Notes: generated by a model from the sequence alone, not told the origin. Positions 8,851 through 17,338 are shown, counted from the stretch's first letter. The stretch is 64,000 nt of DNA from Streptomyces monashensis (GCF_001866665.1 NZ_MLYO01000032.1:62001-126000), one strand, 5' to 3'. Translations and numbers: made by a program.

Positions 8851-8985
8851 TTACTTGTCCTGGCCGGGGAAGGGCTTGGGCAGCGGCTTCGGCTGGTGCT
8901 TCCGCGGCTTCGGCTTCGGGTGCGGCGGCGGGGGAAGCTGCTTCTTGGGCTTGGGGGGCAGCGGGACAAGCTTGTTGAAGCCCAT
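8851..8985 (-). CDS. Small Pro/Lys-rich basic peptide (44 aa) preceding an ABC exporter
   Basis: The ATG at 8985 has a strong ribosome binding site (AGGAGTAGG) and the frame ends with TAA at 8851. The peptide begins MGFNKLVPLPPKPKKQ and ends KPFPGQDK; 16 of 44 residues are Pro, 10 Lys, 1 Arg, 2 His. It has no Cys, almost no Ser/Thr, no signal peptide and no membrane segment. PKP/KPKP repeats resemble proline-rich antimicrobial peptides or wall-spanning linkers. It is followed by a stem-loop and an ABC exporter on the same strand. I recognise no family. It could be an exported bioactive peptide, a precursor, or a small structural or RNA-binding protein; function is open. Confidence 0.72.
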   Translation of the reverse strand: MGFNKLVPLPPKPKKQLPPPPHPKPKPRKHQPKPLPKPFPGQDK

Positions 8986-9175
8986 TTCCTACTCCTAGTT
9001 CTTCGCAGTTCTTGTCGTTTTCGAGAATTCCGCGTCCGGCTCCCGACACCGAAGAACTTACACGCCACCGCAGACCCTGAACGGCAAAGTTGGCAAAGGG
9101 GCGCTGTGAAAACCTTGGCGGTTCCTGAGAGAGTCACCCGAACCTGGGAGTTCTCTTATGAACCTGAGTACTTCC

Positions 9176-12061
9176 CTATGAGCCGGCCCTCGGCTCCGCC
9201 GGATCCAGCGCCTGTGCCAGTACCTCCGCCAGGTGTCTGCCTCTCACCCCGGCCAGTTGCGCCAGCTGGGTGCGGCAGGAGTAGCCGTCGGCCAGGACGA
9301 GCGCCTCCTCGGGCGCGCCGCGCAGCGAGGGCAGGAGCTGGTCCTCTGCGCAGGCCTTCGACACCTCGAAGTGGCCTTTCTCGAAGCCGAAGTTGCCCGC
9401 GAGGCCGCAGCAGCCGCCGCTCAGTACGCCGGTGAGTCCCGCGGCCTCACGCAGCCGGCGGTCGGGGCTGTCGCCGAGGACCGCGTGCTGGTGGCAGTGG
9501 GTCTGGCCGGCGACCGGGCGGTCCACCGCCGGCGGCGTCCAGTGCGGGGCATGCCGTTCCAGCGCCTCGGCGAAGGTGAGGACCGCCGCGGACAGCTCGG
9601 CCGCCCTCGGGTCGTCGGGCAGCAGCTCGGGCAGGTCGGTGCGCAGGGCCGCCGCGCAGCTCGGCTCCAGGACGACGACCGGGACGCGCGCTCGCAGCAC
9701 CGGCTCCATCAGGTCCAGCGTGCGGCGCAACACCGCCCGGGCACGGTCGAGTTGGCCGGTGGAGACGTACGTCAGGCCGCAGCAGACGCGGGCCCGACGA
9801 GCGGTGAGGAGCGCGGCGGCCGATCTGCTGCGCCCCGTGCCGAGCGCTGCCGCGCGCGGCAGCAGGGTCGGCGGCAGGGTCACCCGCAGCCCGGCGGCCT
9901 CCAGCACCCGGACGGCGGCCCGGCCCACGGACGGGGACAGGTGCTCCGTGAAGGTGTCCGGCCACAGCACGACCAGCTTGCCCGCGGGCCCGGACGCGGG
10001 AGCCGCCCGCCGCGTGCGCCACCAGCCGGTGAACGTCCGTGGCGCCAGCCGGGGGATGTCCCGCTCCGCCGCGATCCCGCCCAGGCGTTTGCCGACGGCG
10101 GCGAACGGCCGTAGCGAGGCCAGCACGTTGAGCAGCGGGGCCGTGCGCGTGCGGGCCGCCCAGCGCAGCCACTCGGGCAGCCGGCCCATGCTGTGGTGGG
10201 CCGCGGGTCGGCGCCGGCCGGCGTAGTGGTGGTGCAGGAACTCGGCCTTGTAGGTGGCCATGTCGACGCCGACCGGGCAGTCCGAGCGGCAGCCCTTGCA
10301 GGACAGGCACAGGTCGAGGGCGTCGCGGACCTCCGGGGACCGCCAGCCGTCGGTGACGAGTTCGCCCGCCAGCATCTCGTGCAGCAGCCGGGCCCGGCCG
10401 CGCGTGGAGTGCTCCTCCTCGCCGGTCGCCCGGAAGGACGGGCACATCACCGCCGGGCCGGACGCCGTGGCCGTACGGCACTTGGCCACGCCCACGCAGC
10501 GGCGGACGGCCGCGCGGAAGTCACCGCCGTCGGCCGGATAGCCGAACTCCACGTCGACGGGCCGCCCCGGCAGCACCGAGAAGCGGAGGTTGGTGTCCAG
10601 CGGCGCGGGGCGGACCAGCATGCCGGGGTTGAGCAGGTCGTCGGGGTCCCAGAGCGCCTTGGCCCGCTCGAAGAGCCGGACCGTCTCGGCGCCGTACATG
10701 CGGGGCAGCAGCTCAGCGCGGGCCTGTCCGTCGCCGTGCTCCCCGGACAGCGAGCCGCCGTGCTCCACCACCAGGCCGGCCAGTTCCTCGGAGAAGCGGC
10801 GGAAGCGGCCGACGCCGGCCTCGGTGAGCAGGTCGAAGTCGATGCGGACGTGGATGCAGCCGTCGCCGAAGTGGCCGTACGGCGTGCCGCGCAGTCCGTG
10901 CGCGGACAGCAGCGCGCGGAAGTCGCGCAGGTAGGCGCCGAGCCGGGCGGGCGGCACCGCGCAGTCCTCCCAGCCGGGCCAGGCCTCGGAGCCGTCGGGC
11001 AGGCGGGTCGCCGTGCCGCTCGCGTCCTCGCGGATGCGCCACAGGGCCCGCTGGGCACCGGCGTCCGTCACCACCAGGGCGTCGACCACGTCGGCCGCGC
11101 GGACGATCTCCTCCGCACGCGCGCGTGCCTCGCCCGCCGACTCGCCGCCGGTCTCCACGAACAGCCAGGCCCCGCCCTTCGGCAGCCCGGCCGCCGAGCG
11201 GACCAGGTCGGCCGCCATGCCCTCCACCGTCAGCGGGGCGAGCGGCAGGAGTCCGGCCGCGGCCTCGGCCGCCGCGCTCTCGTCGCCGTATCCCAGCACG
11301 GCGAGCGCACGCGCGCGCGGCGCCCGCACCAGCCGTACGACCGCCTCGGTCAGGATGCCGAGCGTGCCCTCGGAGCCGCAGAAGGAGCGGGCGACGTCGG
11401 CGCCCTTCTCCGGCAGCAAGGCGTCCAGTGCGTACCCCGAGATGCGGCGCGGCAGGTCGGGGAAGCCGGTGCGCAGCCGGGCCAGCTCGCCCGCCGCCAG
11501 CTCCCGCAGCCCGTCCGGCGCTCCGGCCCAGTCCCGCCCCGGCCGGAGCCGCTGCCCGCGGGCGGTGACGACGGACAGCTCGCGCACGCTGTCCGCGGTG
11601 GTCCCCCAGGCGACGGAGTGGGAGCCGCACGAGTTGTTGCCGATCATTCCGCCGAGGGTGCATCTGCTGTGCGTGGAGGGGTCCGGGCCGAAGCGCAGGC
11701 CGTGCGGGGCGGCGGCCTCCTGGAGCCGGTCGAGGACGAGACCGGGCTGGACGACGGCCGTACGCCCGTCCGGATCCAGGTCCAGCAGGCGGTTCATGTG
11801 CCGCGTGAAGTCCAGCACCACGCCCGCGCCCGTCGCCTGCCCGGCGATCGACGTACCCCCGCCGCGCGCCACCACCGGCACCCCGCGCGCCCGGCACACC
11901 GCCAGCACGGCGGCCACGTCGTCGGCGTCTCTCGGGGCCACGACGCCGAGCGGGACCCGTCGGTAGTTGGACGCGTCCATCGTGACCAGCGCCCGGGAGG
12001 TGACGTCGAAGCCCACCTCTCCCCGGACGGCCCTGCGCAGCGCCTCGGCGAGATCTGTCAT
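9176..12061 (-). CDS. FAD-binding and (Fe-S)-binding oxidoreductase (D-lactate/glycolate dehydrogenase type)
   Basis: 961-residue fusion. The N-terminal FAD-binding-4 domain (VVARGGGTSIAGQ, MIGNNSCGSHS) and FAD-oxidase C domain (HFGDGCIHVRID, SGEHGDG) fill about residues 20-520. A ferredoxin-like part has CVGVAKC and the full cluster motif CLSCKGCRSDCP. A GlpC-like CCG domain follows (GGCCGLAGNFGFEKGHF). Family members oxidise D-2-hydroxyacids and pass electrons to the respiratory chain. Start ATG 12061 fits the conserved N-terminus; no clear ribosome binding site. Divergent from serC, but no functional link is implied. Confidence 0.92.
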   Translation of the reverse strand: MTDLAEALRRAVRGEVGFDVTSRALVTMDASNYRRVPLGVVAPRDADDVAAVLAVCRARGVPVVARGGGTSIAGQATGAGVVLDFTRHMNRLLDLDPDGRTAVVQPGLVLDRLQEAAAPHGLRFGPDPSTHSRCTLGGMIGNNSCGSHSVAWGTTADSVRELSVVTARGQRLRPGRDWAGAPDGLRELAAGELARLRTGFPDLPRRISGYALDALLPEKGADVARSFCGSEGTLGILTEAVVRLVRAPRARALAVLGYGDESAAAEAAAGLLPLAPLTVEGMAADLVRSAAGLPKGGAWLFVETGGESAGEARARAEEIVRAADVVDALVVTDAGAQRALWRIREDASGTATRLPDGSEAWPGWEDCAVPPARLGAYLRDFRALLSAHGLRGTPYGHFGDGCIHVRIDFDLLTEAGVGRFRRFSEELAGLVVEHGGSLSGEHGDGQARAELLPRMYGAETVRLFERAKALWDPDDLLNPGMLVRPAPLDTNLRFSVLPGRPVDVEFGYPADGGDFRAAVRRCVGVAKCRTATASGPAVMCPSFRATGEEEHSTRGRARLLHEMLAGELVTDGWRSPEVRDALDLCLSCKGCRSDCPVGVDMATYKAEFLHHHYAGRRRPAAHHSMGRLPEWLRWAARTRTAPLLNVLASLRPFAAVGKRLGGIAAERDIPRLAPRTFTGWWRTRRAAPASGPAGKLVVLWPDTFTEHLSPSVGRAAVRVLEAAGLRVTLPPTLLPRAAALGTGRSRSAAALLTARRARVCCGLTYVSTGQLDRARAVLRRTLDLMEPVLRARVPVVVLEPSCAAALRTDLPELLPDDPRAAELSAAVLTFAEALERHAPHWTPPAVDRPVAGQTHCHQHAVLGDSPDRRLREAAGLTGVLSGGCCGLAGNFGFEKGHFEVSKACAEDQLLPSLRGAPEEALVLADGYSCRTQLAQLAGVRGRHLAEVLAQALDPAEPRAGS

Positions 12062-12213
12062 GCGTCCAGGATGCATCCGATCACGCACAGTCACCGAGAG
12101 TTTTCCACAGCCACACCCCAATCGTCGTACCGTCGTACTGATTCACGAGTCCCGCCGCCGGACGATCTTGTCTCATCGGACGGACATGGTTCCGCCCGGT
12201 TTCGCCCACCGGA

Positions 12214-12219
12214 TACCCT
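12214..12219 (+). promoter_or_regulatory. TACCCT -10 box, probable leaderless serC promoter
   Basis: A TANNNT hexamer ends 7 bases before the serC GTG, so transcription would start at or next to the start codon. No Shine-Dalgarno is visible. The same geometry recurs at several genes in the window. Confidence 0.5.
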
Positions 12220-12226
12220 CCGACTC

Positions 12227-13345
12227 GTGGCCGACATCCAGATTCCCGCTGACATCAAGCCCGCCGACGGACGATTCGGCGCGGGCCCCTCCAAGGTGCG
12301 CACCGAGGCGCTGGACGCCCTCGCCGCGACCGGTTCGTCCCTGCTGGGCACCTCCCACCGCCAGGCGCCCGTCAAGAACCTGGTCGGCAAGGTCCGCGAA
12401 GGCATCTCCGAGCTGTTCTCCCTGCCCGACGGCTACGAGGTGGTTCTCGGCAACGGCGGCTCGACCGCCTTCTGGGACATCGCCACCCACGGCCTGATCG
12501 AGAACAAGTCGCAGCACCTCAACTTCGGCGAGTTCTCCTCCAAGTTCGCCAAGGCCGCCAAGCTGGCGCCCTGGCTGGCCGAGCCCACCGTCATCGCCAC
12601 CGAGCCCGGCACCCACCCCGAGCCGCAGGCCGAGGCGGGCGTCGACGTCTACGCCTTCACGCACAACGAGACCTCCACCGGTGTCGCCATGCCGATCAGG
12701 CGCGTGGCCGGTGCCGACGACGGCGCGCTCGTCCTCGTGGACGCCACCTCCGGCGCCGGCGGCCTCCCGGTCGACGTGTCCGAGACCGACGTCTACTACT
12801 TCGCCCCGCAGAAGTCCTTCGCCTCCGACGGCGGCCTGTGGATCGGCGTCTTCTCCCCGGCCGCGATCGAACGCGCGGAGCGGGTTCACGCGAGCGGCCG
12901 TCATGTGCCCGAGTTCTTCTCCCTGCCGACCGCGATCGACAACTCGCGCAAGAACCAGACGTACAACACCCCGGCCCTCGCCACGCTCTTCCTGCTCAAC
13001 GAGCAGCTGGAGTGGCTCAACGGCCAGGGCGGCCTCGCCTTCTCCACCGGCCGCACGAAGGACTCCTCCACCCGCCTCTACACCTGGGCGGAAGAGTCCA
13101 AGTACGCCGCTCCCTTCGTCACCGACCCGGCCAAGCGCTCGCAGGTCATCGGCACCATCGACTTCGCCGACGAGATCGACGCCGCCGCCGTCGCCAAGGT
13201 CCTGCGCGCCAACGGCATCGTCGACACCGAGCCCTACCGCAAGCTCGGCCGCAACCAGCTCCGCATCGCCATGTTCCCGGCGATCGACCCGGCGGACGTC
13301 GAGGCCCTGACCAAGTGCGTCGACTTCGTGATCGAGAAGCTCTGA
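12227..13345 (+). CDS. serC: Phosphoserine aminotransferase
   Basis: Converts 3-phosphohydroxypyruvate plus glutamate to phosphoserine in serine biosynthesis (PLP enzyme, cytoplasm). 372 residues, as expected for the actinobacterial form (M. tuberculosis SerC is about 376). Visible are the N-terminal RFGAGPSKVR, GNGGSTAFWD and the PLP-lysine region YYFAPQKSFASDGGLW. Start GTG 12227 gives the conserved N-terminus VADIQIPADIKP; the mRNA is probably leaderless. A strong terminator hairpin follows the stop. Confidence 0.96.
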   Translation: MADIQIPADIKPADGRFGAGPSKVRTEALDALAATGSSLLGTSHRQAPVKNLVGKVREGISELFSLPDGYEVVLGNGGSTAFWDIATHGLIENKSQHLNFGEFSSKFAKAAKLAPWLAEPTVIATEPGTHPEPQAEAGVDVYAFTHNETSTGVAMPIRRVAGADDGALVLVDATSGAGGLPVDVSETDVYYFAPQKSFASDGGLWIGVFSPAAIERAERVHASGRHVPEFFSLPTAIDNSRKNQTYNTPALATLFLLNEQLEWLNGQGGLAFSTGRTKDSSTRLYTWAEESKYAAPFVTDPAKRSQVIGTIDFADEIDAAAVAKVLRANGIVDTEPYRKLGRNQLRIAMFPAIDPADVEALTKCVDFVIEKL

Positions 13346-13365
13346 CCTCTCGGCAGACTGCACGC

Positions 13366-13399
13366 CGAACGGCGCCCGGTGAACACCGGGCGCCGTTCG
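13366..13399 (+). terminator. Strong terminator hairpin after serC
   Basis: Sixteen bases starting CGAACGGCGCCCGG pair perfectly with the following sixteen ending CCGGGCGCCGTTCG, with a minimal loop. It lies 21 bases after the serC stop and before the convergent DUF397 gene, so it probably works in both directions. Confidence 0.8.
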
Positions 13400-13420
13400 C
13401 ACGTGCCCGCGGGCCGCTGT

Positions 13421-13600
13421 CTACGCGAACTGCTGGAGGAACGCCTGCCAGCTGTCGCGGGAGACGGTGAGGAGGGGGCCGTTGTGGTGCTTGCTGTCGC
13501 GGACGGCTCGGCCGTTGTCGGTGGTGTCGGCGACCTCTACGCAGTTCCCCTCCGGCTGGGAGTACGACGACTTCCGGAAGGGGCCTATAACCTCGGTCAC
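13421..13600 (-). CDS. DUF397 protein (partner of the XRE regulator)
   Basis: 59 residues with the DUF397 core: FRKSSYSQPEGNCVEVAD, then AVRDSK, then a C-terminal WQAFL helix. Start GTG 13600 overlaps the stop of the upstream XRE gene by 4 bases (GTGA), so the two are translationally coupled. In S. coelicolor such pairs (WhiJ locus, Scr1/Scr2) act together in control of development and antibiotic production; the DUF397 protein is thought to modulate the XRE partner. Specific targets here are unknown. Confidence 0.9.
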   Translation of the reverse strand: MTEVIGPFRKSSYSQPEGNCVEVADTTDNGRAVRDSKHHNGPLLTVSRDSWQAFLQQFA

Positions 13601-14463
13601 GATGCGTCTTCCCTCAAGCTTCGCAGAACACCCCGGATGAGCTTCGCGCTCGCGTCCGGCGCCAGTGCTGACGAGCGTAGCTGGTCGTACATATTGGCGT
13701 AAGCGGTGAGGTCTTCGGAGCCTTCGAGGATCGACGTCCCCCTCAGGTTCTCCAGCGTCACCGCTTCGACCGCCGGCTCGGAATCGAAGCTGAAGGCGGA
13801 GAAGTCTGACGTCACGGCTCCCAGTACGCCCGCGCTGAACGGCAGCACCTGCACGGTGACGTTCTTCCGTTTGCCGACCTCAAGGATCGCGGCAAGCTGC
13901 TCCCGATGGACCGCGACGTCCACCAATGGGTGCGCGACGACCGATTCCCAGAGGATGGTGGAGTACGTCGCGCCGCCTTCCTCGATCTTCGCCTGCCGAC
14001 TCTCGCGCACCTTCACCAACTGGGCGATCCGCTCGGGGGCGATGTAGTGGGGATTCCCCCGGGCAACCGCCTCTGCGTACGCCGGAGTTTGCAGGAGCCC
14101 GGGAACGAGTACCGGCTGCCACTCCCGGATGTAGGTCGCGTCGTCCTCAAGGGCGATGTAGTCGAGATGATCTGGCCGCAGGTGTGCGGCATGCTCCAAC
14201 CACCAGCCACGGCGCTTCGAATGACGAGCCAAGTCCTCCAGTTTCTGGCGGACTTCGGAGTCATGCACGCCATAGGCATCCAGCAGAGCCCGGACTTCGA
14301 GTGGGCGAGCGGACACGTGACCGGTCTCGATGCGACTGACCCTGGTCTGGTGGGCCGCTATCACTTCGGCGGCCTGGAGCTGGTCCATCCCCGCCGCCAG
14401 TCGGTACGTCTTGAGCGCCGCGCCAAGTCGCCTGCTGCGCACGGTCGGTCGTCCCACGGGCAT
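13597..14463 (-). CDS. XRE-family regulator, HTH plus DUF5753 (WhiJ/Scr1-like)
   Basis: 288 residues. The N-terminal helix-turn-helix (about 12-65) contains LQAAEVIAAHQTRVSRIETG; the DUF5753 domain (about 95-275) has the signature LVPGLLQTPAYAEAVARG and VQVLPFSAGV. The ATG 14463 has a good GAGAGGGGG ribosome binding site. It forms an operon with the following DUF397 gene and is divergent from the ATPase gene at 14641, an arrangement typical of whiJ-like clusters. The shared 177-base upstream region has direct repeats that may be its operator. Confidence 0.93.
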   Translation of the reverse strand: MPVGRPTVRSRRLGAALKTYRLAAGMDQLQAAEVIAAHQTRVSRIETGHVSARPLEVRALLDAYGVHDSEVRQKLEDLARHSKRRGWWLEHAAHLRPDHLDYIALEDDATYIREWQPVLVPGLLQTPAYAEAVARGNPHYIAPERIAQLVKVRESRQAKIEEGGATYSTILWESVVAHPLVDVAVHREQLAAILEVGKRKNVTVQVLPFSAGVLGAVTSDFSAFSFDSEPAVEAVTLENLRGTSILEGSEDLTAYANMYDQLRSSALAPDASAKLIRGVLRSLREDAS

Positions 14464-14538
14464 CCCTGTCCCCCTCTCGCTGTCGCAGCCAAACTGTAGA
14501 GCATGCCGAGATCGAACATATATCTAGCAGCATCTATG

Positions 14539-14576
14539 CACCTCTACCAATTGCTATCTGCTCATCTTCACCTCTA
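14539..14576. promoter_or_regulatory. Direct repeat CACCTCTA x2, 30-bp period, in the XRE/ATPase divergent promoter
   Basis: Copies at 14539-14546 and 14569-14576 are exactly 30 bases apart, about three helical turns, in an unusually AT-rich stretch (14511-14580). They lie between the divergent XRE and ATPase genes and could be half-sites for the XRE protein. Function is inferred from place and phasing only. Confidence 0.35.
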
Positions 14577-14640
14577 GCTTATGGACACACGCTGCTTGCA
14601 GATCCGCATCTTGGCGAAACGTCAGGAGGTATGGCACCCC

Positions 14641-15066
14641 ATGCCCGCAACCAAGACCTTCCGCATCCCCAAGCGCAGACGACACGTGCCCACCGCCCGC
14701 CAACGCATCCGCAAGGCCCTCGCCGACTGGGGCATCACCGGCGAACTCGCCGACGCCGTCACCCTGTCGGCGAACGAACTCGTCACCAACGCCGTGAGCC
14801 ACTGCCGGACGACCTACGCAGGCGTCGAGGTCACGCTCACTGTCGACGGACCGGAGTTACTGCTGGAGGTCTCGGACCCTGACAGGGACCGGCTCCCCCG
14901 CCCCCACGACTCCGGCCCGGACGAGGAATGCGGTCGCGGACTCGCGCTCGTGGCAGCGCTGGCCGACGCGTGGGGGCATCGGCAGGAGCCGTACAGGAAG
15001 TGCGTGTGGGCCCGGTTCGCGCTCGCGGGGCGGCCAAAGGGGGCGTATGTTCCGGCAGGTTCATGA
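14641..15066 (+). CDS. Histidine-kinase-like ATPase (anti-sigma/RsbW-like)
   Basis: 141 residues with a GHKL ATPase fold: N-box LSANELVTNAVSHC, then LLEVSDPDRD, and G2-type loop ECGRGLALVAALAD. No transmembrane or dimerisation domain, so it resembles stand-alone RsbW-type anti-sigma kinases common in Streptomyces. ATG 14641 is about 12 bases after AGGAGG and is preferred to the in-frame ATG 14581. Divergent from the XRE-DUF397 pair and overlapping the next gene, it completes a whiJ-like cluster. The sigma or anti-anti-sigma partner is not in this window. Confidence 0.87.
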   Translation: MPATKTFRIPKRRRHVPTARQRIRKALADWGITGELADAVTLSANELVTNAVSHCRTTYAGVEVTLTVDGPELLLEVSDPDRDRLPRPHDSGPDEECGRGLALVAALADAWGHRQEPYRKCVWARFALAGRPKGAYVPAGS

Positions 15067-15343
15067 CGCGCTCGCCCGCCTGCTGGGCCGACGACGCTCC
15101 AGCAGTCCTACGGCCCACGACATGGGCCTCGCGAGGGAGGTACCGGCACCGGACCCGTACGTCCGGCGACTCCCGAACCCTCGTGATGCCCGCTGGCACC
15201 GCTGGGCCAAGCTCAACCGCGCGGCCGGGCACCGGCTGCCGTTCCCGCGTGACGAGGAGTGCTGGCACATCCCCGTCCGCCCTCAGGGACCCTACTGGCA
15301 AGCCAGCGACGACGTAGTGCGGCCGTACGTGCTCAGGCGCTGA
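15047..15343 (+). CDS. Conserved hypothetical protein of the WhiJ-like cluster
   Basis: 98 residues, basic, Pro/Arg/Trp-rich, with no signal peptide or membrane segment. It overlaps the ATPase gene by 20 bases and has AAGGGGG before its ATG, so both are likely co-translated. No named family recognised. The C-terminal half has several aromatics and ends VVRPYVLRR. Confidence 0.7.
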   Translation: MFRQVHDALARLLGRRRSSSPTAHDMGLAREVPAPDPYVRRLPNPRDARWHRWAKLNRAAGHRLPFPRDEECWHIPVRPQGPYWQASDDVVRPYVLRR

Positions 15344-15363
15344 GGGTGTGAGCAGCGTCCGGA

Positions 15364-16030
15364 TCAGCCCAGCGCGTCGATCGCTTGCACAATAAGGGCG
15401 CGCGACTCGGCGCCGTAGACGGCCATGCTCCGAAGTTGCTCGAACGCCTTCACATAGAGCGCGATCTCGGAGGGCTGGGTGACGTTCACCTCGGCGGAGA
15501 TCAGCTCAACGGATACAAGGGTGTCGTCGTGCACGTCGAACGTTTCCTTCGGCCACATCGCGCGCTTGCGAGTCGCCGTGGGGATGATGCCGAACGACAC
15601 CTGCGGGAGTGCCCCGACGGTGAGGAGATAGCCCAGCTGGGCGGCCATCGCCTCGGCATCACCGAGTTGGTAGTAGAGAACGGCCTCCTCGATGAGGAAC
15701 ACGAACCGATGGCCGGGTTCATGAATCACCTGCGACCGCTGAACCCGTGCCGCAGCAGCCTCCCCCGCATCGTCGGGAACCCCCCGGAAGCGGGCGTCGA
15801 TGCTCAACAGAGCCTGCGCGTACCCCTCGGTCTGGAGCAAACCCGGAACGAGAACCGGGGAGTGCACACGCAGCAACCCGGTTGTCCGATACAGCTCGAC
15901 GTAGCTGCCCTGCAGCTTGGCCAGCCCCATGCGCACGCGCTGCCGCCACTCGCGGTACAGGGACTCCGCGTGCCGCGAGGCCCTCTTGAACTCCCGCCCG
16001 GTACGGCGGCGGCGGTCAGACCTGGCCGCG
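15364..16030 (-). pseudogene. Truncated XRE regulator: DUF5753 domain without helix-turn-helix
   Basis: Codes for the DUF5753 part of a WhiJ-type regulator from about REFKRASRHAESLYREW through LVPGLLQTEGYAQALL to the normal C-terminus ALIVQAIDALG. The expected 60-80 residue HTH domain is missing. Upstream of about 16030 the frame stays open but has no family likeness and runs antisense to a DUF397 fragment on the plus strand. A recombination joining two broken pairs is the simplest explanation. A short product lacking DNA binding might still be made. Confidence 0.75.
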
Positions 16031-16059
16031 ATCAGTCGGTGAGCAGAAAGGTGCAGCAC

Positions 16060-16270
16060 ATGCTGAACGGAACCGACCTCTACGCGCTCGACCTCAGCAG
16101 TGCCTCGTTCGTGAAGGCGTGCGGAGGCAGCACCCACCCGGACGGTGAGTCCTGCGTGACCCTGGGCCCTCGGTGACAGCAAGCAGCCGGACGCGGTGCC
16201 GTTGCGGTTCAGCTCGGAGGAGCTGGCCGTGGCCGGCATCGACCCGGCGCGGTTCGGCCTGAACGTCTGA
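16060..16270 (+). pseudogene. Frameshifted DUF397 gene
   Basis: ATG 16060 opens a DUF397-like frame (DLSSASFVKACGGS, then DGESCVTLGP) that stops at 16176. The C-terminal half continues in another frame from 16172 (GDSKQPDAVPLRFSSEELAVAG) to a stop at 16268-16270. Together the pieces make one complete DUF397 protein, so a single indel near 16170 broke it. It faces the truncated XRE gene head-on, unlike the normal tandem layout. Confidence 0.8.
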
Positions 16271-16283
16271 TCCTCGTCCTCAC

Positions 16284-16322
16284 GCCGGCCGGGCCGGGCC
16301 CCTCCGCGCCGGCCCGGCCGGC
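16284..16322. terminator. GC-rich terminator hairpin after the broken DUF397 gene
   Basis: Fifteen-base arms (16284-16298 GCCGGCCGGGCCGGG and 16308-16322 GCCGGCCCGGCCGGC) pair almost perfectly around a 9-base loop, 13 bases after the DUF397 stop. Confidence 0.7.
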
Positions 16323-16357
16323 TTCTCCGGAACAGCGCGACCAACCGGGAACGACTC

Positions 16358-16846
16358 GTGCACCACCACGGCTACCTCTGGACCGGTCCCAAAGAACGCT
16401 TCGACAACGAGGCCCTACGACGTCCCCCGCACCCCGATCCCCCACCGGCTCCGGTCTCCGACGGCGACGTACACGCAGAGCGCCTGCTCAAGCGCTACCG
16501 GGACGTGGCAGCGGAGTTCCCGGCATCGGATCTGCCGCCGATCGAGACGGCGTACTGGCTGGTCAAGCCGCGTTCCTTGGTGCGCGGCAGCTGGGACGAC
16601 ACGCAGGAGGCGGCGGTCTGGCTCGGGCGGCGACTGACCGAGTACGCGCCCCGGTTCGCCGCCGCGGCCCAGCGGGACGCCGGACGCCTCACCACCCTCG
16701 TCGCCTCCGCCCGGAAGCGGCTGGCCTCGGGCGGTGACGTGTCGCTCGGCTTCTACCTCGAACGTCCCTCGTACCTTTCCCTGGCCATCGTCACCTGTTC
16801 CCCGCATCGCGAGCGCGGCGAACTCCCGTGTCCGCTCAGCGCATGA
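16358..16846 (+). CDS. Conserved hypothetical protein
   Basis: 162 residues from GTG 16358 with GGGA about 8 bases upstream. Starts with a His-rich stretch (HHHGYLWTGP), then helical charged sequence with SWDDTQEAAVWLGRRL; no signal peptide, membrane segment or known catalytic motif. I do not recognise the family. It follows the broken regulator remnants and may be cargo of the same insertion. Confidence 0.65.
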   Translation: MHHHGYLWTGPKERFDNEALRRPPHPDPPPAPVSDGDVHAERLLKRYRDVAAEFPASDLPPIETAYWLVKPRSLVRGSWDDTQEAAVWLGRRLTEYAPRFAAAAQRDAGRLTTLVASARKRLASGGDVSLGFYLERPSYLSLAIVTCSPHRERGELPCPLSA

Positions 16847-16963
16847 CGGGGCACGGACGGAGCACGGGCCGGCGTACCGGCGCGCATGCCGGCCGCCACG
16901 GCGGGTACGACCTTCCCGTACGGAGCGTGGCGGAAGTGGCTGAAGCGCGAGGAGTGCCCGGAA

Positions 16964-17338
16964 GTGATTCGAAAGTTGCAGGCAGTCGCGCTGGACTGCG
17001 CCGATCCGGTACGGCTCGCCGAGTTCTACGCGGATCTGCTCGGTGGGCGGGTGGTCGCGCACCCGGAGGATCCCGACTGGGTCGAGGTGCACGGGTTCGA
17101 GGGGACGCCGCTGGCCTGCCAGCGGGTGGACGGCTACCGAGCGCCCGAATGGCCCGGCCAGGAGCGCCCGCAGCAGCTCCACCTGGATTTCGACGTGGAC
17201 GACCTCGACGGCGAGGAGAAGCGGGCGCTCTCCCTCGGCGCGACCGTGCTGGAGCGGACGGACCAGCTCGGCTCGGGGGCCAACTGGCGGATCTACGCCG
17301 ATCCGGCCGGCCATCCGTTCTGCCTCTGCCTCCACTGA
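16964..17338 (+). CDS. VOC-family (glyoxalase/bleomycin-resistance fold) protein
   Basis: 124 residues with two beta-alpha-beta-beta-beta modules: ALDCADPVRLAEFYADLLG opens the first, LHLDFDVDDLDGEEKRA the second, and the end is DPAGHPFCLCLH. Family members bind a divalent metal or a drug; many Streptomyces copies have no known substrate. GTG 16964 is preceded by GAGGAG; an in-frame ATG 16886 would add 26 unrelated residues. Confidence 0.85.
   Translation: MIRKLQAVALDCADPVRLAEFYADLLGGRVVAHPEDPDWVEVHGFEGTPLACQRVDGYRAPEWPGQERPQQLHLDFDVDDLDGEEKRALSLGATVLERTDQLGSGANWRIYADPAGHPFCLCLH

Noticed and set aside
9107..9435. Rightward frame from GTG 9107 with AAAGGGG before it (starts VKTLAVPERVTRTWEF)
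   Set aside because: The first 25 codons look plausible, but most of the frame is antisense to the FAD/Fe-S gene end and becomes Pro/Arg low-complexity. Too weak to call.
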